A stretch of DNA of 64,000 nucleotides from Arthrobacter antibioticus. Its GTDB lineage: Bacteria > Actinomycetota > Actinomycetes > Actinomycetales > Micrococcaceae. Positions 26,088 to 34,035 of the stretch are shown one piece after another; the stretch's first letter is position 1, and each line of letters opens with the position of its first letter. Position numbers and translations under genes: made by a program. The notes beneath the pieces are model-generated. The model saw only the letters and a list, made by a program, of their open reading frames with translations. It was not told the origin of the DNA and did not search any database. The stretch lies in assembly GCF_030063205.1 (NCBI RefSeq), contig NZ_JASISQ010000005.1, positions 1-64,000 of the forward strand, in the 5' to 3' direction.

Positions 26088-27015
26088 TAATCCTGCCGTC
26101 TTCAGACCCGGCGGTACGCGGTGCTTCCCGCTGAACAATGATCAGCGGGAAGCTGCGCAGGCTTGGGTTGAATTTGGTGCGCGCACCCCCAGTAAACCGC
26201 GGCAGGCGTCATCCGTGGTGTTGTTGAAGGACAGCCCAGCCGGGTTGAAAACGTTTTTGACGTACCGGCCCGGCGGATCACCGCTGGGCACAGTTGCTTT
26301 TCCCGGCGGCACCATTGATCCCGCGGACGACGACGTGACCGACTGGGTGGGTCCCTCGGCGCTTGCGTGGGCCAAAAGCATGGGCACTGTTGACAGTTCC
26401 CTGGCCAAACGTCACGTGGTGGCTGCTATCCGTGAACTGTTTGAAGAGACCGGTGTGTTGCTTGCCGGACCGGACGCGTCGTCTCTGGTGGAAAATATCT
26501 CTGGGGCAGACTGGATGCGCGCACGTGAGTCTATTGCGGCCCAGGAATCTACATTCTCCGCACTTCTGGAACGCTACGGCTTGGCCCTGCGTACCGATCT
26601 GCTCAAGCCGCTGAGCCACTGGATGAGCCCGGACTTCGCGCACCGACGATTCGACACACGATATTTTGCGGCAGCAAGGCCAGTGAATCAGGAACCATCG
26701 CTGCTCACAAGCAAGGGAGTATGGGGCCGATGGGCAAGTGCCGCAGAGATTCTTGGCGACCGTGCCACCGCCGCCCTGGGCGATGAAATAGGTGTGCCCG
26801 CCACGGCCGGACTGGCTCTGGGTGAACTTGTTGTCCCGGGCGTTGAAATAATTCTGGAAAAAATCGCTGCTGCCCGAGGCTGTATTGCCTACTTAAACCA
26901 CAAACGCGCCATCAACGAGTACCAGCCGAAGCTTGTCACCGATACCGACGAGGATTTCAGTCTTGAAGTCTCGACGGCTCCAGCATCTGAAGGTGGCCCC
27001 TGCCGGGAACGGTAG
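26071..27015 (+). CDS. NUDIX hydrolase (NUDT19-like)
   Basis: A 314-residue NUDIX protein. The box is split: FPGGTIDPADDD comes first, then an insert of about 30 residues, then RELFEETGVLL. That insertion is typical of the NUDT19/RP2-type family, some of which cleave CoA or other nucleotide diphosphates; the present substrate is unknown. The start is a TTG within the ridA end, so the two genes are translationally linked. The order ridA-NUDIX is kept in many actinobacteria. The 3' end lies 22 bases from the converging glycosyltransferase gene. Confidence 0.87.
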   Translation: MPNSSNNPAVFRPGGTRCFPLNNDQREAAQAWVEFGARTPSKPRQASSVVLLKDSPAGLKTFLTYRPGGSPLGTVAFPGGTIDPADDDVTDWVGPSALAWAKSMGTVDSSLAKRHVVAAIRELFEETGVLLAGPDASSLVENISGADWMRARESIAAQESTFSALLERYGLALRTDLLKPLSHWMSPDFAHRRFDTRYFAAARPVNQEPSLLTSKGVWGRWASAAEILGDRATAALGDEIGVPATAGLALGELVVPGVEIILEKIAAARGCIAYLNHKRAINEYQPKLVTDTDEDFSLEVSTAPASEGGPCRER

Positions 27016-27037
27016 GCACTTCTGCAGCGTGAGCGTG

Positions 27038-28276
27038 CTAGCTCCGTGCTGCAAGCAGATTGCTGTAGATGCCCACGAGAAGTTCTGCATGTGCACTTGC
27101 TGAAACCCGCTGTTGAGGGATAGCTAGTGTCGTGCTCATTGACGGCAGGGTGCTTGTGTTGGCCATCAACAACCGAAATGCCGCTGCGAGATCCTGGTGG
27201 CTCTGGGTAGCGGCTACTACGTAAGCGCCAACCGGCAACCCTTCCCCTAAATCAGGGTCGGAAAGCACAATTGGTAAGCCACAGGACATTGCTTCAAGTA
27301 TCACCATGGGTTGATTATCAAAACCATAAGAAGATGATACAAAAGCGTGGTGTTGTTGCATGGCCGCCAGAACTTCCTCCTGTGCAACACTGCCGTGCAT
27401 CCGTACTCTATGGTCCACTCCAAGGTGTTTGACGAGCCGTTGGAGCTTGGCCGCAGCCGCGCCGTCGCCGTAAATATTGGCTACCACGGCCTCGCCAGCG
27501 GCGGCTACAGCTTGTACAAACACTTCGGGCCGTTTTTCCGGGGAGATCCGCCCACACCACATCAACTTAAGCGGCTCGTGGGCAGCCTTGGTGCGAGGTT
27601 GGGCGGTGCCCACAGAATTTAGCACGGAGTCTTCTAGACCGTTGGAGATCACGTGAACTGGTGCCGTGAGCCCTTGACGGACCAATTTGGCGGCAAAGTG
27701 AGCTGATGGCACCACCACAGCATCGGCGGTATTACCTTGGGTGGTCATCAGCTGCCACATCCGTCGCGCCACCGCGGAATGCATATAAGCATCTTCGGGA
27801 TGCTCCGGCGCAGACCCATGGCCAAGGTGGCGTCGGTGAACTGCGGCAAGCACGCGAGTAGTAATCTCGGGAACGGGAAGAACATTGGCTGTGTAGACAT
27901 CCAAGCGACCGTGCATGCTCTGCACCAAAGGCAGACTCAGCGTCCGAGCGGCCTTTATACCGGCAAGGGCGGCGAAAATTTCTGAATGTACATGCACCAC
28001 ATCAACGTTCCTCTCTGCGAGCGCTGCCGTGAGCACCTCAAACGCTTTTTGAGGTGGCCACGTGAACGGAGACCCATCCGGTTTGAACGCCTTGGAAGCA
28101 GGCAAAGCCACCACATCCGGGTCAAGGGAATCCAGGTCAGTGGAAGGAGTATGAAGTGGGGCGAAGATAGTAACGTGATGGCCCAGTTGACTCAGCGACT
28201 CCTTTGCCGCCTTGATGGCTGTCTGTACCCCGCCAAGCGTTGGCAGGTAATAGTCGGTCACCATGGCAATGTGCAT
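27038..28276 (-). CDS. GT4-family glycosyltransferase
   Basis: A 412-residue retaining glycosyltransferase of GT-B fold. The N-terminal domain starts MHIAMVTDYYLPTLGGVQ, the usual acceptor-side glycine loop, and has VVHVHSEIFAALAG. The C-terminal domain has LMWCGRISPEKRPEVFVQA and the nucleotide-sugar region FVSSSYGFDNQPMVILEAMSCGLPIV with the EX7E-like motif. It resembles the mannosyltransferases that modify phospholipids or polysaccharides, but donor and acceptor are not readable from sequence. It is divergent from the SDR gene and may belong to the adjoining biosynthetic cluster. Confidence 0.9.
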   Translation of the reverse strand: MHIAMVTDYYLPTLGGVQTAIKAAKESLSQLGHHVTIFAPLHTPSTDLDSLDPDVVALPASKAFKPDGSPFTWPPQKAFEVLTAALAERNVDVVHVHSEIFAALAGIKAARTLSLPLVQSMHGRLDVYTANVLPVPEITTRVLAAVHRRHLGHGSAPEHPEDAYMHSAVARRMWQLMTTQGNTADAVVVPSAHFAAKLVRQGLTAPVHVISNGLEDSVLNSVGTAQPRTKAAHEPLKLMWCGRISPEKRPEVFVQAVAAAGEAVVANIYGDGAAAAKLQRLVKHLGVDHRVRMHGSVAQEEVLAAMQQHHAFVSSSYGFDNQPMVILEAMSCGLPIVLSDPDLGEGLPVGAYVVAATQSHQDLAAAFRLLMANTSTLPSMSTTLAIPQQRVSASAHAELLVGIYSNLLAARS

Positions 28277-28430
28277 GTTTCAACTATAGGGACGTCCCAG
28301 CGATTCCTCCCCACACCAAACGCCAGTGCGCCCCCAAGCCAGCGCGCAAACGTTCACCACGCCCAATTGGACATGGGCAGATGTCCGCGTGGTGGATTGT
28401 GGTTTGGCCCTGTGGTTCTACGATAGGCAA
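28277..28430. promoter_or_regulatory. Divergent intergenic region, glycosyltransferase / SDR cluster
   Basis: About 150 bases between diverging start codons, expected to carry both promoters. The SDR start has only a weak AGG nearby, so it may have a short or absent leader. I find no convincing -10/-35 pair. Confidence 0.3.
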
Positions 28431-29444
28431 ATGACTACTGATCCTTCCGGTGAGCCGCCCGTGGTTCTGATTACTGGAGCCACGGGGTTCCTTGGCGGAT
28501 ATGCAGTCCAGGAATTCATCTCCCAAGGATTCCGCGTGCTCGCCCATGGCCGCAACCCTGCCGCGCTTCAGCGGCTAGAGCTCCTGGGCGCCCAAACGAT
28601 AGTGGGTGATCTTGCCGGGCTTTCGCAGCTCCGGAGACCTGTTGATGTTGTGGTGCACGCGGCTGCACTTTCGAGCCCTTGGGGGCGGTGGCCGGATTTT
28701 GAACTCAACAACGTAACCGGCACAGCCCACGTGGTCAGCTTTATGGAAAGAAACGCAGTTCCGCGTCTGGTCTTTGTCTCTTCCCCCAGCGTGTACGCGG
28801 ATAGGGGGGACCGTCTTGCCATCAAGGAAAGCGAGCCTATCCGGCGTCGACCGCTAAACTCCTACATCCGTTCCAAGGTGGCAGCCGAGGCGCTTCTGCA
28901 AGAAGCTCACGACTTGGGACGGGTGAAGGAATTGGTGATGATTCGTCCGAGGGGCATCATTGGTGCCGGCGACACAAGTGTTGCGCCGCGGCTACTTTCT
29001 GCGTATCGCAAGATTGGTGTCCCTCTTTTTGCCGGCGGGGAGAACCTGGTGGACCTCACAGCAGTTCAGAACGTAGCGTACGCGCTGCGGCTGGCCGCTT
29101 GTGTTCAGGATGCTTCTGGGCAGGTGTACAACATCACGAACGGCCAGCCACGGGCCTTCAAAGACTTGCTGGAGATCCTCTTTCGGGAGTTGGATCTGCC
29201 ACCACGCTACCGCCGGGCCAACGCCTCCTTGTTCTTCGCATTGGGTGCGGTCTTGGAGAATATTTTCGAGCTGGTCCCGGGTTCACCCGAGCCGCCGTTG
29301 ACAAGGTACATGGTCTCCACCATTGCCTATTCTCAGACTCTGGACATCTCGCGCGCCCGCAATCAGCTAGGTTATGAGCCTCAGGTGGATATTGAATCTG
29401 CACTTGCCGCCTTTGCAACCGGATACAGGGGAGAACATGCCTAA
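28431..29444 (+). CDS. NAD(P)-dependent extended SDR reductase (OleD-like)
   Basis: A 337-residue extended short-chain dehydrogenase. The N-terminal Rossmann signature is GATGFLGG (residues 16-23), followed by VVVHAAALSSPWG, SSPSVYAD, the catalytic YIRSK (Tyr-x3-Lys) and IRPRGIIGAGD. The sequence belongs to the 3-beta-hydroxysteroid dehydrogenase/OleD-like group, where OleD reduces a 2-alkyl-3-ketoacyl product of a thiolase-like ketosynthase. A ketosynthase III gene lies two genes on, which supports reduction of a beta-keto acyl intermediate as the likely role. The 3' end overlaps the metallo-beta-lactamase gene by eight bases. Confidence 0.85.
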   Translation: MTTDPSGEPPVVLITGATGFLGGYAVQEFISQGFRVLAHGRNPAALQRLELLGAQTIVGDLAGLSQLRRPVDVVVHAAALSSPWGRWPDFELNNVTGTAHVVSFMERNAVPRLVFVSSPSVYADRGDRLAIKESEPIRRRPLNSYIRSKVAAEALLQEAHDLGRVKELVMIRPRGIIGAGDTSVAPRLLSAYRKIGVPLFAGGENLVDLTAVQNVAYALRLAACVQDASGQVYNITNGQPRAFKDLLEILFRELDLPPRYRRANASLFFALGAVLENIFELVPGSPEPPLTRYMVSTIAYSQTLDISRARNQLGYEPQVDIESALAAFATGYRGEHA

Positions 29445-30204
29445 AGGACGGCTGAGCTATTACGCCTGTGGATACACCACGCATCAGATGAAGCAACTGA
29501 TGCGCTCTGCGCCACGCGAGCGCAGAACCTTTCCCGCTGGGGTATTCCTGTATCAGCACCCAGACGGGCGCAACGTGCTGTTCGACACCGGCTACGCACC
29601 GGCAACCTGGCGGGCCGGGGTCAAGGGATTTCTTTATAATCTGCTACTGCCTGTACGCCTAGTCAAAGAACAAAATATTGCCGCACAGCTATCACGTGAT
29701 GGCATATCCGTGGACTCGATCACGTACGTGGTGTTGTCCCACTTGCACCCGGATCACATTGGCGGCGCACGGTACTTTCCTCAAGCCACCTTTGTCCTAA
29801 GTACACCGATGCTGGCAACGCTTTCTCATGCCAAGCTGAAGGAAGGTTTCCTTCCCGGGCTGCTGCCGCCGTGGTTTAGCGCAGCCCAGAAACTGATTGT
29901 TGATCCAGAATTAAGTGAATTCGACCTCCTGGGCGATGGCAGCTATCGCTTAGTTAGTCTGCCCGGGCATGCGCAAGGACACATGGGTGCACTGGTTGAA
30001 GAGCGCGCCCTGCTGGCCGGGGATGCCTCCTGGGGCGAGGACTTGATGGGGGAGGTTCCGCGTATGAAGACAGTGCCTAAGGCGATTACGCACAACTGGG
30101 TTGAATACCAGGAAACCGTCCAGCGATTGCAAAGGATGAAAGGCAATGGAATTCAACTATATTTCAGTCATGATCCCCAAGATCGCAAGCAATTGTTCTC
30201 ATGA
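29437..30204 (+). CDS. Metallo-beta-lactamase-fold hydrolase (AHL-lactonase-like)
   Basis: A 255-residue hydrolase with the dinuclear zinc motif SHLHPDHIGG (H102, H104, D106, H107), followed by PGHAQGHMG (His), LLAGDASWG (Asp) and LYFSHDPQD (His). The overall pattern is that of N-acyl homoserine lactonases and related lactone or thioester hydrolases. The ATG at 29437 has GGGGAG eight bases before it and overlaps the end of the SDR gene, so translation is coupled. In this setting it might release or open an acyl product made by the neighbouring ketosynthase; quorum quenching is an alternative. Substrate unknown. Confidence 0.85.
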   Translation: MPKGRLSYYACGYTTHQMKQLMRSAPRERRTFPAGVFLYQHPDGRNVLFDTGYAPATWRAGVKGFLYNLLLPVRLVKEQNIAAQLSRDGISVDSITYVVLSHLHPDHIGGARYFPQATFVLSTPMLATLSHAKLKEGFLPGLLPPWFSAAQKLIVDPELSEFDLLGDGSYRLVSLPGHAQGHMGALVEERALLAGDASWGEDLMGEVPRMKTVPKAITHNWVEYQETVQRLQRMKGNGIQLYFSHDPQDRKQLFS

Positions 30205-30242
30205 CCTGCAGGAACCAACAACACTCAACAGGGGGAAATACA

Positions 30243-31202
30243 ATGACGGAGCCTGGCCGAATACCCAGAATTCGTAATTGCCGTATTGCTGGATACGGAA
30301 CGTACCTTCCGGAGAATCAAATAAAATTTGGGAATCAGAGACGGTACCGGGTTCCGGAGGGGGTAAGTCAGCTTGACATGCTCACTTCGGCAGCCGCGGA
30401 CGCCTTAGCCCGGGCCGGTGTCAACGCGGACGAGCTGGAATGTGTCATTGGCGCCAGTGCAGCGGGCATCCAGCCTATTCCTTGCACCGCTGCCCTGGTA
30501 CTTGAAAAGATTGCACCTCATGGGGTGGCAGCGGCTTTCGATGTGAACTCCACCTGTACTTCCATGATTACTGCCCTGGATATTGCCTCCCGTTATATTG
30601 CCGACGGCACATACAAGAGCATTCTCATTACAGCCGGGGACGTAGGTTCCCGTTTTCTGAACCCGGAGCAGAAGGAAAGCTTTTCCCTGTTCTCCGATGC
30701 CGCCGTTGCCTTTGTGCTGACCTCCACCGATGACCCTTCTCAAGGAGTCGTGGCCAGCACCCAACGAACGTGGGCCGCTTACGCCCATGACACCGAGATT
30801 AGAGGCGGGCTAAGCCGCTCCCCGGCTCAACTCTATGCGGGGGCCGACCCTGCCGATTATCTCTTTGACATGAATGGCCGGGCAGCATTGCGGAACATGA
30901 TGCGGGTACTCCCTGACTTCTTGGGCGATTTCCTTGCCCGTTCGAGTCTTGATCTAAGTGATATTTCTCTTGTTATCCCGCATCAGGCGAGCCCGGCCCT
31001 GGGTTTGGCAATGCAGAGGATAGGAATCCCGAAGGATAGCTATATTGACTGGGTGGCCGAGATTGGAAATATGGTTTCCGCATCTGTCGGCTATGTGCTG
31101 GCGCAGGTGATGGAGCAAGAACGGGTGCGTGAGGGCCAGACAGTACTTCTTTTTGGAACGGCGGCCGGGTTGACCGCCAACGCGTTGGTGCTCCGGCTGT
31201 AA
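30243..31202 (+). CDS. 3-oxoacyl-ACP synthase III-like ketosynthase
   Basis: A 319-residue thiolase-fold enzyme of the FabH/OleA kind. The catalytic Cys is C105 in STCTSM, with His in IPHQASPA and Asn in GNMVSAS completing the Cys-His-Asn triad. The internal ASAAGIQPIPCTAALV and SFSLFSDAAVAFVL segments agree with the family. It condenses an acyl-CoA or acyl-ACP with a second acyl unit; the isolated position away from fab genes and next to OleD-like and lactonase-like genes argues against housekeeping fatty acid synthesis. The start at ATG 30243 follows GGGGGAAATACA. A terminator follows 60 bases later. Confidence 0.9.
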   Translation: MTEPGRIPRIRNCRIAGYGTYLPENQIKFGNQRRYRVPEGVSQLDMLTSAAADALARAGVNADELECVIGASAAGIQPIPCTAALVLEKIAPHGVAAAFDVNSTCTSMITALDIASRYIADGTYKSILITAGDVGSRFLNPEQKESFSLFSDAAVAFVLTSTDDPSQGVVASTQRTWAAYAHDTEIRGGLSRSPAQLYAGADPADYLFDMNGRAALRNMMRVLPDFLGDFLARSSLDLSDISLVIPHQASPALGLAMQRIGIPKDSYIDWVAEIGNMVSASVGYVLAQVMEQERVREGQTVLLFGTAAGLTANALVLRL

Positions 31203-31262
31203 AAATATGCCACCTAAGGCAATCCGCCAAACAGGAATTATGGGTTTCAGCGCAGATAACTC

Positions 31263-31298
31263 CGGCCCGGCCACCCTAAGGTGGCCGGGCCGTTTCTT
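31263..31298 (+). terminator. Terminator after the ketosynthase cluster
   Basis: Thirteen-pair stem CGGCCCGGCCACC / GGTGGCCGGGCCG with a four-base CTAA loop and a T-rich tail GTTTCTTCT. It ends the SDR-MBL-KASIII transcript and may also serve the converging crp gene. Confidence 0.85.
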
Positions 31299-31336
31299 CT
31301 AGGCGGGCGCCCTAAAGTGGGCGGGTAGCCTGGTGT

Positions 31337-32014
31337 CTAGCGTGAACGCTGGCGCAAACGATTGACGTCCAAGATCACAACGGCGCGGGCTTCCAAACGA
31401 AGCCAGCCGCGCTGAACAAACTCGGCCAGCGCCTTGTTGACAGTCTCTCGCGAAGCGCCGACCAGCTGGGCCAATTCTTCCTGGGTCAGTTCGTGAGCTA
31501 CCAGGATGCCGTCGGTGGCCGGGCGACCGAACCGGTCCGCTAGATCCAAGATGGCCTTGGCGACGCGGCCAGGCACGTCGGAGAACACAAGATCGGAGAG
31601 GTTGTCATTGGTGCGTCGCAGACGGCGGGCGAGAGCCTGCAGCAGCTGCATGGACACCTCGGGACGGTTGCGCAGCAGAGCGTTAAGAGATTCATTCTTC
31701 AAACCGGCGAGCCGAGTTTCAGACACGGCAGTAGCTGTGGTGCTGCGAGGTGCCGGATCAAAGAGCGCCATTTCCCCGAACAGCTCTCCTGGTCCAAGGA
31801 TCGCGACCAGTGATTCGCGGCCATCAGAGGATGTTCGGCCTAGCTTCACCTTGCCTGAAACAATGAAATACAGCTGATCGCCTTGATCGCCTTCACGGAA
31901 CACTGAAGCCCCGCGGGAAAGATCCACCTCGGCCAGCTCATCGGTGACAAGGCGGAAAGCCTCATCGTCGAGAGTGGCAAATAATGGTGCCCGGCGTAGT
32001 ACCTCGATGTCCAT
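31337..32014 (-). CDS. crp: Crp/Fnr-family transcriptional regulator (GlxR/Crp)
   Basis: A 225-residue cAMP-receptor-type regulator. The cyclic-nucleotide-binding domain covers about residues 10-120, with GELFGEMALFDPAPRSTTATA as the phosphate-binding cassette (the Arg-Ser-Thr/Thr contact). The C-terminal winged helix has LTQEELAQLVGASRETVNKALAEF as recognition region. The sequence matches the GlxR/Crp (Rv3676) type that acts as a global regulator in actinobacteria. The flanking genes ridA, nth, marP and acs are those of the conserved actinobacterial crp region. Confidence 0.95.
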   Translation of the reverse strand: MDIEVLRRAPLFATLDDEAFRLVTDELAEVDLSRGASVFREGDQGDQLYFIVSGKVKLGRTSSDGRESLVAILGPGELFGEMALFDPAPRSTTATAVSETRLAGLKNESLNALLRNRPEVSMQLLQALARRLRRTNDNLSDLVFSDVPGRVAKAILDLADRFGRPATDGILVAHELTQEELAQLVGASRETVNKALAEFVQRGWLRLEARAVVILDVNRLRQRSR

Positions 32015-32214
32015 GAAAACTCCTTACAGTATGTAACTAATCAGTTGTGACCTATTACTGATTGTTCCAGAACTTTTCTGCTTTTGTGACCAATTTGGCA
32101 TTCGGAGCGTTCGTTATCAGCATATTGGCAGATTAGACACCGAAAAACGTCAGCACTGGCATGGTTGGGCCGGTAATATGTGGATCCGGGGCATAACCAT
32201 GCCAATAAAACGCA
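32015..32214. promoter_or_regulatory. Divergent region, crp / marP
   Basis: 200 bases between divergent genes. It contains half-sites such as TTGTGACCTATT and TTGTGACCAATT that resemble part of a Crp box, in two copies about 40 bases apart (near 32046 and 32085), but their second halves are poor. Autoregulation of crp is possible and unproven. Confidence 0.3.
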
Positions 32215-33435
32215 ATGTGGGCTTTTGCCCGGGACAGGCTGTGCACAAGGGTGTTTGGGTTCTCGTGGCTGGATGCGGTGCTGATCATTTGGCTTTTGTG
32301 GCAATTGATCTACGGCTTGAACGTTGGACTCGTGGTTGGTTTGGGCGGTCTCGCCGGATTTGTCGCGGGAGGCGTTGCGGCCTTTTTCGCCGCGCCGTTC
32401 GTCAACCAATTCGCGCCAAGTCCAAGCTGGCGAACAGCTATGGTGATCGGCGCCACGATCGTGTTGATACTTGTTGGTCATGCTGTGGGTATCCGCTTGG
32501 GCCGAGCCATGGGACGAAGGGTTAAGTCCGAACCCATCCGTGCCGTCAACCGTCTGTTGGGTGGTGCTCTGAATCTTTTTGTTGGTGCCCTCGTTATCTC
32601 GATGCTTGCCTTTGGCGTCTCCAACTTGGGTATCCCTGCCGTCTCCACAGCATTGAGCGGTTCGCAGATTGTTTCCAGAATCGATTCCTGGACCCCCGAT
32701 CCTGTTAAAGTTGCTGTCGCCCAGATCCGTTCCTTGGTGTTGGAGGAAGGCATCCCCGCGTTGCTGGCCCCGTCGGGACCCAACGTTGAGATAGCAGTCC
32801 CCAATGCGGACACGAACACAGCGGCATGGAATAAGGCGGCGCAGTCAGTCATGAAAATCTCAGGCACGGCGTTCCAGTGCGGACAAAACCAGACAGGAAC
32901 CGGGTTCGTCATTTCACCAGAACGGGTGCTGACAAATGCGCACGTAGTTGCTGGCGTGTCGATGCCAGTGGTGCAGACGCAAAAACAGGGTGCGTTGCCT
33001 GCCCGGGTGGTGTACTTTAACCCGGTTCAAGACCTGGCTATCCTCGCGGTAGATTCCTTGGCTGCGGCCCCGCTACCCGCGGCGGACACGGTAACGGCAA
33101 ACACGGCCACGGCATTTGCCGGCTATCCCTTGGGCGGACCCTTGCAGGTGCGGCCGGCAACGGTCCTGTCTGCCGGCCCCGTACTTGTCCCGGATATTAC
33201 CGGCGGCGCCAAGTCGCTTCTGGATATCTACCAGCTGGCCGGCACCGTTCAGTCGGGCAACTCGGGCGGACCATTGCTTGATGCGAAGGGCCAGGTGGTC
33301 GGTGTGGTCTTCGCGAAGGCCACTACAACCGAGAACGTGGGCTTCGCACTCACAATGAAGGAAGCCGGCCCCGTCATTTCAGCGGCGCCCATGCTCAACA
33401 GTGCTGTTCCTTCAGGGGCCTGTAGGGTCGGCTAG
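32215..33435 (+). CDS. marP: MarP-type membrane serine protease
   Basis: A 406-residue protease with four N-terminal membrane helices (CvpA-like region, about residues 17-150) and a periplasmic chymotrypsin-like domain: LTNAHVVAG (His), DLAILAVDS (Asp) and VQSGNSGGPLLD (Ser). Mycobacterial MarP protects against acid and oxidative stress. Two cysteines in the domain (FQCGQN and the C-terminal GACRVG) may form the disulfide known from that protein. The exact start is unclear: GTG 32251 would begin the protein at VFGFSWLDAV, which matches relatives better than the ATG at 32215; neither has a good ribosome binding site. Confidence 0.9.
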   Translation: MWAFARDRLCTRVFGFSWLDAVLIIWLLWQLIYGLNVGLVVGLGGLAGFVAGGVAAFFAAPFVNQFAPSPSWRTAMVIGATIVLILVGHAVGIRLGRAMGRRVKSEPIRAVNRLLGGALNLFVGALVISMLAFGVSNLGIPAVSTALSGSQIVSRIDSWTPDPVKVAVAQIRSLVLEEGIPALLAPSGPNVEIAVPNADTNTAAWNKAAQSVMKISGTAFQCGQNQTGTGFVISPERVLTNAHVVAGVSMPVVQTQKQGALPARVVYFNPVQDLAILAVDSLAAAPLPAADTVTANTATAFAGYPLGGPLQVRPATVLSAGPVLVPDITGGAKSLLDIYQLAGTVQSGNSGGPLLDAKGQVVGVVFAKATTTENVGFALTMKEAGPVISAAPMLNSAVPSGACRVG

Positions 33436-33475
33436 CTGCTGGGATTATTCTGAACTAACTGGGTGCAACGGAGCG

Positions 33476-33934
33476 CTACGGCAGCGACTTCTCCAAAGCG
33501 CTCACTGCCAGGACGTAACCGTGTACTCCGGCCCCGACAATGACTGTGCTGCACACCGCCGACAGGTACGAATGCTGCCTGAATTCCTCGCGTTGGTGAA
33601 CGTTTGAGATGTGCACCTCCACTGCGGGGAGCTCGACGGCGACAATCGCGTCGCGCAGCGCAACTGAGGTGTGCGTGTAGGCGCCTGCGTTGATGATAAT
33701 ACCTACGGCAGTGCCGCGTGCTGAATGAATTGCATCGATCAGGGCACCCTCATGGTTTGACTGCACGCAGATGGTACTGAACCCTGCTGCCCCGGCCGCT
33801 TCTGTGGTGAGCGCTTCGACGTCGGTAAGTGTGGTTGAGCCGTAGATCTGTGGTTCGCGGGTACCCAACAGATTCAAGTTAGGTCCATTGAGGATCAGCA
33901 AAGCGCCGCGGTCAGCAGCAGTGGTTGAGGTCAT
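33476..33934 (-). CDS. aroQ: Type II 3-dehydroquinate dehydratase
   Basis: A 152-residue shikimate-pathway enzyme removing water from 3-dehydroquinate. The signature [21 protein letters not shown] contains the Asn and catalytic Tyr; the lid arginine is in [35 protein letters not shown] and [19 protein letters not shown] complete the active site. The length is typical of the dodecameric class II enzyme. It stands alone, away from other aro genes in this window, between the converging marP and acs genes. Confidence 0.97.
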   Translation of the reverse strand: MTSTTAADRGALLILNGPNLNLLGTREPQIYGSTTLTDVEALTTEAAGAAGFSTICVQSNHEGALIDAIHSARGTAVGIIINAGAYTHTSVALRDAIVAVELPAVEVHISNVHQREEFRQHSYLSAVCSTVIVGAGVHGYVLAVSALEKSLP

Positions 33935-33963
33935 GGCTTAATAATGCCTCAGAGAAGCAACAA

Positions 33964-34022
33964 ACCCGCACTAGTGGCAGGAAATCATCACAAACTGTGG
34001 ATTTTCAACAACTAGTGCGGGT
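33964..34022 (-). terminator. Long-loop hairpin between acs and aroQ
   Basis: Arms ACCCGCACTAGT and ACTAGTGCGGGT are perfect, with 35 bases between them. It begins 14 bases past the acs stop codon and is followed on the minus strand by TTTGTTGC. It probably ends acs transcription before aroQ. Confidence 0.6.
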
Positions 34023-34035
34023 CAGTTGGGAGTTG

